64,000 bases of DNA, taken from Caballeronia zhejiangensis. GTDB taxonomy: Bacteria > Pseudomonadota > Gammaproteobacteria > Burkholderiales > Burkholderiaceae. Positions within the stretch are counted from its first letter, which is position 1, and every line of letters starts with the position of its first letter. The notes below the pieces were generated by a model. It made no database searches, was not told the DNA's origin, and was given only the letters and a program-made list of their open reading frames with translations. The position numbers were made by a program, and so were the translations under genes. The stretch is from NCBI RefSeq assembly GCF_000698575.1, contig NZ_JFHD01000016.1, forward strand, positions 1 to 64,000, given 5' to 3'. This document shows, piece after piece, positions 57,966-64,000 of the stretch.

Positions 57966-58024
57966 AGGTTTGCCAGTAGGGCTAGGCGTTGACTCCATCT
58001 GCCTACACTTTTAGAACCATTACT

Positions 58025-58645
58025 ATGAACACGTCCATCTTTGCAGACGATACCCGCACTCTTCGAACCTCTCAGTCTTTTGGCATGCTGGTTCCTGCGC
58101 AAGTTTTCTTCAGCGAGCTTCCCCAAGATGCAAACGCGTTGGTTGCATTTATCGATTCTCGTGAAGTAACACGCGCTCATCAAAAAGGCCTCTTCAGCGC
58201 AAGCGCTTTTCAAGAAGAGGACCTCCTTTTTGTCGACGTGTGTGTCGAACTCTGCAATTTCAAGGTCGATTGGCTGGCAGACGCGCGTGACGTCGCTATC
58301 CGCGAAAACTTCGCGACATGGAAACGACTTGGAAGTGTTCCTCTCGTTCTCGCCAGCAAAGAAGTGTCGCGTTGTTTTCAGCTTCCGTTCGCGAACGTAG
58401 CAGACATCCCTTGGCCGCAGGTTGCTGAAAGTCCAGAGCAAGCAAGGGCTGAGGCTCAGCAATTTGTCGAAGTCGCTACTGAGTTAGTAGATGCTCAGTT
58501 GCTTCAAAACTTTCCTTGGACCCCTAGTCCTGAATCGTTGCAATACGTGTCTGTCAACGCCCTGTTGACCAAGACATCATCTAAATTTGTGCAGCCCGGT
58601 GCATTGTTTCAACACCACAGCACGCTCGCCGACAAACTGATTTGA
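58025..58645 (+). CDS. Family W protein, copy 4 (unknown function)
   Basis: A 206-aa protein, the most diverged W copy. It keeps the central FKVDWLADARDVAIRENFAT, WKRLGSVPLVLAS and the terminal LQYVSVNALLTK. ATG 58025 is chosen from alignment; an in-frame start lies at 57989. TTTTAGAACC (58009-58018) is seven bases upstream of the start, unlike the distal position in W1-W3, and the CGCTATATG element is missing. It follows the methyltransferase on the same strand, so it could be its partner; this is inference. Confidence 0.65.
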   Translation: MNTSIFADDTRTLRTSQSFGMLVPAQVFFSELPQDANALVAFIDSREVTRAHQKGLFSASAFQEEDLLFVDVCVELCNFKVDWLADARDVAIRENFATWKRLGSVPLVLASKEVSRCFQLPFANVADIPWPQVAESPEQARAEAQQFVEVATELVDAQLLQNFPWTPSPESLQYVSVNALLTKTSSKFVQPGALFQHHSTLADKLI

Positions 58646-59641
58646 CCTTCGTCATTGAATCAACAGTTCCTCTCGGATCATCATCGATGACGCGGCAACT
58701 CATTTCCCTATCAGTGAACACGGTAGCGAAACGGTAGTTTCACGAGAAAAAGGCTGCCCAATGTCGAATCTTTTATGGTGAAGGACCGCGCTGTACGTGA
58801 ACGGCATGCCCATGGATGGCAGCTCAGTGCCCATCAATGGTAAAACTTCAGGAAAGCAAGCCATGTTGGATTTCCCATTTCTTCCTCGTCGAGGCCGCAG
58901 AATTCTTGCTCACCAAAACGATCACGCCATCCGACCGCTTCATTCGCGTACGCACTTTTTCATTTCAGCCGGTTACATAAGCGTCTTTAACAGACATGTA
59001 AATGTATTCGAAGAGCGAGGCAGTCAGCAGTGACTGCCCTTTAAGAAAGTCTCGTTGCCTTTCATCTTCAATAGCAAACCCCACAAAAATTGTCTTCTTA
59101 TCTGCCATCACTGCTCTACTCTCAGGGCACGGTACAACCGCAGGTTTCTGTGGACGGCACCTGCCGGGGCTGTCGCGGACAAGGATTTATAGCACAACGC
59201 CGACACTCGGAAACCGAGCGTAACTTTTCATCTTCAATGAAAAATCTTACTCGCATGGCGCTGCAAATATTTGACTTCATGTCACGCGAAACTGACCACA
59301 GGATAGGCCCTAGCGACGTCTTAGCATGCAACAATACAAATTCGCAGGCAGTTCTCTTGACTCCAAAGATAGTGTCAGGACGATGGAGAAGTTCTGGGTC
59401 GATACCACAATGCGACGGGCGAGCACCGCCATGCACACTCGGTTTTTTGCATCATCTCGATTTTGCAGTCCGACACCCGACTACTCTGCGCCGATGGCGG
59501 TCTGCCTTAGTTGGCGTCGTGACCGCGATCGGGGCGTGTAAACTGCTCGTTACTGTGTGTTTACGACTACAGGCGCGATCCCGCTAGCGTAGAGCAGCAC
59601 CTTCCGGATTGCGGTCGCTATATAATGTGTTCGTACATGAA
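58646..59641. other. Long stretch without a convincing gene
   Basis: About 1 kb after W4. Several open frames exist but none reads like a protein. Near its end, CGGTCGCTATATAATG (from 59612) contains a good -10 box (TATAAT, 59621-59626) for the following small gene. One end of the Tn7-like island may lie here, but I could not find it. Confidence 0.4.
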
Positions 59642-59842
59642 ATGGAGCGCATGATGAGCCAATCTGACCGCAGAAATACACCGGCCAAGCCGACCGCACA
59701 GGACACACTCGCCTTCAAGTACATTGATTCACTGGTTGAAAAACAGGGCTCGAACGCCACAGGAAATCGTCGTCTTGAGTTGCGCCTGAAACAGGACGCA
59801 ACCTTTACGGCCATTGATTTCACTCTTGCGAAACGCAGGTAA
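59642..59842 (+). CDS. Small hypothetical protein
   Basis: A 66-aa basic protein (SQSDRRNTPAKPTAQDTLAF, KYIDSLVEKQGSNATGNRRL, ELRLKQDATFTAIDFTLAKR). No known family. It is supported by a TATAAT box 16 bases upstream of ATG 59642, reasonable codons and a strong terminator 20 bases after the stop. Starts at 59651 or 59654 are also possible. It forms a complete small transcription unit just before the dGTPase gene. Confidence 0.6.
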   Translation: MERMMSQSDRRNTPAKPTAQDTLAFKYIDSLVEKQGSNATGNRRLELRLKQDATFTAIDFTLAKRR

Positions 59843-59861
59843 TTTTTACCGATTTCGAGGA

Positions 59862-59886
59862 ACCGGGCTCTTTGCCCGGTTTTTTT
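59862..59886 (+). terminator. Rho-independent terminator abutting the dGTPase start
   Basis: ACCGGGC-TCTTT-GCCCGGT followed by seven T. The last T is immediately before ATG 59887 of the next gene, so no leader with a ribosome site fits between them. Confidence 0.9.
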
Positions 59887-61293
59887 ATGCCCGATTTCTA
59901 TACATCTGACGATATTAGGCGCCAAAACGGTGACCAAGGCGTAGACCCTACGCGCGAAATCGGCCGCACGGCTTTTCGCAAAGACTACGCGCGTTTGCTT
60001 CATGCGCCGTCATTTCGCCGCCTTCAAGGCAAAACCCAACTGTTTCCCGGCGCTGAGTCCGACTTCTTCAGAAACCGTCTGACGCACTCCCTCGAGGTCG
60101 CCCAGATCGCCAGCGGCATCGCAGCCCGGTTGAACCATTTGCCGGATGCGCGCAATTTTGGCGACGGCATCGACCTCGATCTTGTAGAGTTTGCTTCGCT
60201 CGCCCACGATCTGGGACATCCGCCCTTTGGCCATAACGGCGAGGCTGCGCTGGACGAATTGATGGTCGCGCACGGTGGCTTCGAAGGTAACGCGCAGACG
60301 CTGCGGATCGTTTCAGCGACCGAGCAAAAGCTGGTTAGCGATTCGACAGGCGCTCCGTCAAACGCCTTCGGACTCAATTTGACCATGCGAGCGCTCGCGT
60401 CGGTTCTCAAATACGACCGGCTCATCCCGCTCGAACGGCGGGATGGCTCCGCTCTGGTCAAGGGATACTACGACAGCGAGAAGGAACTCGTTTCGAATAT
60501 CAAAGACGCGATCGCTCCAGGCCATGTAGGTGAGTTCAAGACGATCGAGTGCTCTATCATGGACCTCGCTGACGACATCGCCTACTCGACCTACGACCTC
60601 GAGGACTCCTTGCACGCCGGCTTTGTAACGCCGTACTCGTTGTTCGACGCACTTGCGAACCAAAGTCCGATCGCGGACGCCGTCTTGGAAAAGACGAACA
60701 AGGCGTTGGCTGACTCGGGTTACGAGCCGCTCGACAACTCGGGGCAGCTTACTGACTGTATTGAAGATGTGTTCAAGGGTCTACAACCGCAGAATGGCGT
60801 CTCCACCAACACAGGTGTGGCCAACAAGTTCCGCGCTGGTGCCAACGCTTGGTTGCGCGACAGGCAACTGGCAAGCAACTCTCTTGCACGCAATCAGTTC
60901 ACTGCCGAGCGTGTCGGTTCTCTTATCGATTCCGTCGAGGTAAAGATCAACGACGCGTATCCGCAACTATCGAAGGTCATCTTGAGTCGCGAGGCCCTCC
61001 TCCGGATTGAAGTTCTGAAGCATCTGAATTTCGAACTTGTGATTCGCTCATCCCGGCTTGCGGTTGTCGAGCATCGAGGCAAAGACGTTGTGCGTGACCT
61101 GTTCGTGGCCTTCAGTGATACCGAAGGTCGCTTGCTGCCTGATGACTGGCAACAGGAATACCGCGACGCTGATACTGCGGCCGGCAAGGCGCGCGTCGTG
61201 TGCGACTTCGTCGCTGGCATGACTGACCGTTATGCCGCTGAGATGCATGATCGCCTGTTTGGCAAAGGCATGTCCATCTTCAAGCCTCTTTGA
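59887..61293 (+). CDS. dgt: dGTPase (deoxyguanosinetriphosphate triphosphohydrolase-like)
   Basis: A 468-aa HD-domain enzyme that hydrolyses dGTP to deoxyguanosine and triphosphate. Signature: FRKDYARLLHAPSFRRLQGK, TQLFP, the first metal His in RLTHSLEVAQIA (His67), the HD pair in LAHDLGHPPFGHNGE (His107-Asp108) and a later MDLADDIAYSTYDLED with its Asp. Length fits the family. dGTPases can starve phages of nucleotides, and several defence systems use them. ATG 59887 directly follows a terminator T-run, so it may be read through from the small gene upstream or use an internal start. Downstream genes are convergent. Confidence 0.9.
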   Translation: MPDFYTSDDIRRQNGDQGVDPTREIGRTAFRKDYARLLHAPSFRRLQGKTQLFPGAESDFFRNRLTHSLEVAQIASGIAARLNHLPDARNFGDGIDLDLVEFASLAHDLGHPPFGHNGEAALDELMVAHGGFEGNAQTLRIVSATEQKLVSDSTGAPSNAFGLNLTMRALASVLKYDRLIPLERRDGSALVKGYYDSEKELVSNIKDAIAPGHVGEFKTIECSIMDLADDIAYSTYDLEDSLHAGFVTPYSLFDALANQSPIADAVLEKTNKALADSGYEPLDNSGQLTDCIEDVFKGLQPQNGVSTNTGVANKFRAGANAWLRDRQLASNSLARNQFTAERVGSLIDSVEVKINDAYPQLSKVILSREALLRIEVLKHLNFELVIRSSRLAVVEHRGKDVVRDLFVAFSDTEGRLLPDDWQQEYRDADTAAGKARVVCDFVAGMTDRYAAEMHDRLFGKGMSIFKPL

Positions 61294-61337
61294 AGCTCGA
61301 CGTCCATTAACGGGACATTCATTGTGCGGCAGCCGGC

Positions 61338-61386
61338 GGCTGACGGCGCTTACTACCGACATTGCATCAGGTTAGTGCCGTCAGCC
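61338..61386. terminator. Inverted repeat between convergent genes
   Basis: GGCTGACGGC (61338-61347) and GCCGTCAGCC (61377-61386) are perfect inverted repeats 29 bases apart, between the ends of the dGTPase and DUF922 genes. A two-way terminator is possible, although there is no T-run. Confidence 0.35.
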
Positions 61387-61455
61387 AGCCATGCCGCCCC
61401 GGTCGCGCGATGCTGAACGCACATCGTGCGTCCCGAGAGGCATCAAGCCAACGCA

Positions 61456-62094
61456 TCAGCCAAAACAACGGTTTCGAACCTCGGCGTCATAGTCGGATTC
61501 CTTCGGCTTATCGAGCCCGTAGGCTCTCCACTGCTGCAGCCCGTGATTTGTGATGGCATCGTAGTCATTTTGCTCATCAACCATTTTCTGGAAGTCTTGT
61601 TTCACCATCCCCACGATTTCCTCACAGCTAATGTTTGGCGAGGATCTGATCTTGGCTTGCAGCGCCTGCATATCGTGTATGGCGATTTGAACGTGCCATT
61701 CCTCATGGTCGGAGAGAGATCGATCATAGAACGCCCAACATTCCTGGCCTTGCTTTAAATTTCGGGTCGTCAATCTTGGCACCTTGACCACCAGGTTGAC
61801 GGCGATGGCAGCCGTTTTTGAGGAACACGTATTGTTCGCGACGAGAGCTTCAGGCTCCAGTTTGATGGAATACGATGTGAGTCCCTCATATCTTCCCTGA
61901 AGGTCCTTCTCTCGTTTAAGACCCGCCTGAATTGAACTCCACACCTCAGGCCAAGTTTCACCGGCCACATCGTAGTAGTCCATTTTGAAAGCAACCTGGA
62001 CTTGCTCGTCGTGAGGTGAAGCAAAACCAAGCACGGCCGACAAGGCAATGGCCGCCGCGCCTAAGCTGGTCACTTTTCGCAGGACGGAGTTCAC
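61456..62094 (-). CDS. DUF922 putative periplasmic zinc protease
   Basis: A 212-aa exported protein. A signal peptide (KVTSLGAAAIALSAVLGFAS) is followed by the DUF922 core: GLTSYSIKLEPEALVANNTC, NLVVKVPRLT, and the metallopeptidase motif HEEWH in SLSDHEEWHVQIAIHDMQAL. The family is predicted to be secreted Zn-dependent proteases. GTG 62094 is preferred because GGAG lies six bases upstream; an open frame to 62199 overlaps the divergent gene. Two conserved Cys pairs fit oxidation in the periplasm. Confidence 0.75.
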   Translation of the reverse strand: MNSVLRKVTSLGAAAIALSAVLGFASPHDEQVQVAFKMDYYDVAGETWPEVWSSIQAGLKREKDLQGRYEGLTSYSIKLEPEALVANNTCSSKTAAIAVNLVVKVPRLTTRNLKQGQECWAFYDRSLSDHEEWHVQIAIHDMQALQAKIRSSPNISCEEIVGMVKQDFQKMVDEQNDYDAITNHGLQQWRAYGLDKPKESDYDAEVRNRCFG

Positions 62095-62183
62095 AAAATT
62101 CTCCGGAGAATGCAAGGTTAACTTGATTCTTTCGACGCCCCGCACGATAAATAGAAAGCGTCGACGAGGAGACTGTGCGGAAA

Positions 62184-62720
62184 ATGCGATACCTCTCACA
62201 ATTAAGTTTCGGTTTTATGTTGTTTGCCCTCCTCGTCAATCTTACAGAGGCGAAACCTTTTGCAAACACTTACATCAGTTTCGACATCCCAGACGATTGG
62301 CAATGTAATCTCGAAGTGACGGAGTTTGTCTGCAGACCACCTGCCGACTCTAATGGCAAGTACAGCATGATCGCGATTCTTACCGCCAAGGAAGTTGGCG
62401 AGACGGATAGCCCGCAACTCTATATTCAACATCTTCAGGATGACGTCGGCTCGACGGCTGGTGTCGAAACCGTCCGAGCTCCAACAAGCACACTCTTAGG
62501 CCAAGCCATCTGGCTTGACGCGACTTACTTGAACTCAGAAGTCAAAAATTATCAAACCCGCTATCTGGCTCGTACCGAAGGCAATCTTGGCGTCCTCGTG
62601 ACTTTCTCCGCTCATCGGAGTGTGGTCGATCAAGCCCAATCTATCTCTGACGGCATTGCGAAGTCTGTCCAGGTCAATAGTTATCTCGCGCGACCGGAGC
62701 TAAACCAGGACAGACGCTGA
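62184..62720 (+). CDS. Secreted hypothetical protein
   Basis: A 178-aa protein with a signal peptide (YLSQLSFGFMLFALLVNLTE-A) and a mature domain that starts NTYISFDIPDDWQCNLEVTE. The pattern 'F-x-x-P-x-x-W-x-C' followed by ARTEGNLGVLVTFSAHRSVV resembles small periplasmic proteins of the PsbP/DUF1795 kind, but I am not sure. GAGGAG lies upstream; GTG 62175 is an alternative start. It is divergent from the DUF922 gene. Confidence 0.6.
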   Translation: MRYLSQLSFGFMLFALLVNLTEAKPFANTYISFDIPDDWQCNLEVTEFVCRPPADSNGKYSMIAILTAKEVGETDSPQLYIQHLQDDVGSTAGVETVRAPTSTLLGQAIWLDATYLNSEVKNYQTRYLARTEGNLGVLVTFSAHRSVVDQAQSISDGIAKSVQVNSYLARPELNQDRR

Positions 62721-62732
62721 GTTTTAAGAGCA

Positions 62733-63527
62733 TTAACTCTTGGCATGCGCGCCCTTGAATCCCGGCATTAGCACGTCGAGAATACCGTTGAAGGCCGGGA
62801 TGGTTCCAAATACATAGTAGCGTGCTTTGTCGTGCCAGTTGGGCGTTACGTAGACGGTCTGCGTGGCGAGCGGATTGCTCATCTGCTCGATCGCCCGGGT
62901 CAGCCAAGTCGGATAATCGTCGTCAGGAGCTTGCGACAAGTCGTACAGCACCATTGACCCGCTAACCCTTTTTGCTGTCAAAATGAAGGGGCCGTTACGC
63001 AGGGCATCAATATCTCGGCCACCATGGGCTCCGATCGTCTGTTGTGCTTGTTTAAAAAACGTCCGGGCTCCTGAGATGTCGTAGCGGTCGCCAAGTGTCT
63101 TGCAGTCGGCCGTGTCATTCGCAGACCAGCTAGTCACTGGCCAGACAAATGGGACAATCTGCTTTTCCTGCCCGTAGGAATTAATTCGCATCGGCGCGCC
63201 CTTGTTTAGGGCACCACTGATACTCATTCGATCAAGGAACAAGGGGCAGAAACGATCGATCTCTTGGCGACTTGTGAATATTGGAACGGCGTATCCGATT
63301 GCGCCGTCTGGTACCTGATCGTTACGCGCCAAAACATAGCCGCGAACTTCGATCAACTCTTGGCCAGCGGGGACCGGCGAATTATTCCACCCTATGGGCG
63401 GAGGGGCTCCGAGCAGGCCGCCGCCCGACGCCGGGTTCTTGTCCGGGAGGGCTCCGCAAGCCGCGGTCAAAGCCAAAGCAATGCTTACAATCCAGCATCG
63501 TAGCCGCAGAGCTTTTATATGAGTCAT
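62733..63527 (-). CDS. Putative lipoprotein of unknown function
   Basis: A 264-aa protein with a lipoprotein signal (LRCWIVSIALALTAACGALP; lipobox TAAC). The mature part (NSPVPAGQELIEVRGYVLAR; PIFTSRQEIDRFCPLFLDRM; FILTAKRVSGSMVLYDLSQA) is not a family I can name. ATG 63527 overlaps the stop of the upstream small membrane protein by one base in an ATGA arrangement, so the two are coupled. The frame stays open upstream but is not credible there. Confidence 0.7.
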   Translation of the reverse strand: MTHIKALRLRCWIVSIALALTAACGALPDKNPASGGGLLGAPPPIGWNNSPVPAGQELIEVRGYVLARNDQVPDGAIGYAVPIFTSRQEIDRFCPLFLDRMSISGALNKGAPMRINSYGQEKQIVPFVWPVTSWSANDTADCKTLGDRYDISGARTFFKQAQQTIGAHGGRDIDALRNGPFILTAKRVSGSMVLYDLSQAPDDDYPTWLTRAIEQMSNPLATQTVYVTPNWHDKARYYVFGTIPAFNGILDVLMPGFKGAHAKS

Positions 63528-63736
63528 TTTTCGCCCGCCGCCGGTTTCTCGCTCCCTGGAGGCGTGCGAGGCTTTGAAAGTCTGAAGATCAACTCTGACC
63601 CGCCAGCACCGATTACGAAAGCGATGAGGGCGACCGAAGCGCCAAAGCCATTGAGTGGCCAGAGAAACACCAAGGCGCAAACGCTCAGGACTACGCCGAT
63701 TGCGACGGCCTTTGCGGACAATTCCTTGATCAGCAT
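63524..63736 (-). CDS. Small two-helix membrane protein
   Basis: A 70-aa protein with two hydrophobic segments (AVAIGVVLSVCALVFLWPLN and FGASVALIAFVIGAGGSELI) and a charged tail. ATG 63736 follows a GGGGGAG box by six bases. It overlaps the lipoprotein gene, so the pair probably acts together at the envelope. Such a pair can neighbour secretion-type loci, but nothing else here supports that. Confidence 0.65.
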   Translation of the reverse strand: MLIKELSAKAVAIGVVLSVCALVFLWPLNGFGASVALIAFVIGAGGSELIFRLSKPRTPPGSEKPAAGEK

Positions 63737-64000
63737 GACATCTCCCCCTGTCGCCAAAGGGTTCATAGATAGGCAAACCGGATCTTGTATTGCGCGAGCG
63801 TTACTGCGTCTCAGCTGCTTGCACCTCAACAGCTTTACCGCCTGCACGGAGTGTAACGAATTTCGCCTCCATGAGCCACATGCAAACGACGTCTCGGTCA
63901 AGCTATGACAAACTACAAGAGCGCGGCAACGACGACGGGGAGCACTTCTCACAGCTTCGTAAAGCGAGGACTCACCGATGCGATCTCAGCGGAGCATACT

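Noticed and set aside
42000..58700. Integron cassette array
   Set aside because: Modular small genes with repeated motifs suggested cassettes, but the CTAAAAC motif is not an attC core (GTTRRRY), genes lie on both strands and no integron integrase is present.
59090..59587. Plus-strand frame of 165 codons in the gap after W4
   Set aside because: It contains a CxxCxGxG-like run (CRGCRGQG) reminiscent of a DnaJ zinc repeat, but only once; the remainder looks random.
1..64000. CRISPR array, tRNA or rRNA genes
   Set aside because: No regularly spaced direct repeats and no cloverleaf or rRNA-like sequence were seen on either strand.

Overview
The window looks like an accessory region (genomic island) of a member of the Burkholderiaceae, most likely Paraburkholderia, Burkholderia or Caballeronia. 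This rests on high GC, on small families common in that group (DUF2934, ElaB/DUF883-like, DUF7673, DUF1993), and on remnants of IS66, IS3 and integrase-type elements. No rRNA, tRNA, CRISPR array or core housekeeping cluster was seen. Several genes carry single-base frameshifts or in-frame stops (helicase, exported SGNH hydrolase, GntR regulator, family-X gene, integrase, histidine kinase). The region is therefore either decaying or carries some sequence errors.

1-25 kb is a conflict/stress island. It holds a frameshifted HelD-like helicase and a first copy of an unrecognised family (called W here). A translationally coupled pair of CHAT (caspase-like) proteases follows, the second with a long TPR array. 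Next are an exported SGNH hydrolase broken by one TGA, a J-domain protein with a changed HPD motif, and a secreted Cys-repeat protein. A tight kinase / PP2C / VWA operon (TerY-P-like triad) follows. The island ends with a broken GntR regulator, a DUF1993 protein and a hybrid histidine kinase.

25-34 kb is scrap and ordinary cargo: IS66 remnants, small stress-type proteins, an MFS exporter, a single-domain response regulator, a DUF7673 protein, a dead histidine-kinase fragment, a dead tyrosine integrase, and a zincin-like protein with an unknown neighbour.

34-58.6 kb is dominated by a Tn7-like transposition system. An XRE regulator and TniQ are followed by a degenerate RNase H-like protein, two HAD (Swiss-Army-Knife type) proteins lacking the catalytic aspartates, DUF6471 helix-turn-helix proteins and a pair of tandem paralogues, then TnsA-TnsB-TnsC. 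Downstream lies a patchwork of two unrecognised paralogous families. W has three copies here and one at 3.8 kb; X has two intact copies, one frameshifted copy and one pseudogene. Among them sit a protein carrying an IS5-transposase-type DNA-binding domain and a stand-alone cytosine-5 methyltransferase. Three W genes share an upstream sequence block, and a CTAAAAC-type motif is repeated through the region. These W/X modules are the best candidate for something undescribed.

59-64 kb holds a small protein with a strong terminator, a dGTPase whose start codon abuts that terminator, and envelope proteins (DUF922 putative protease, a secreted protein, a lipoprotein and a small membrane protein).
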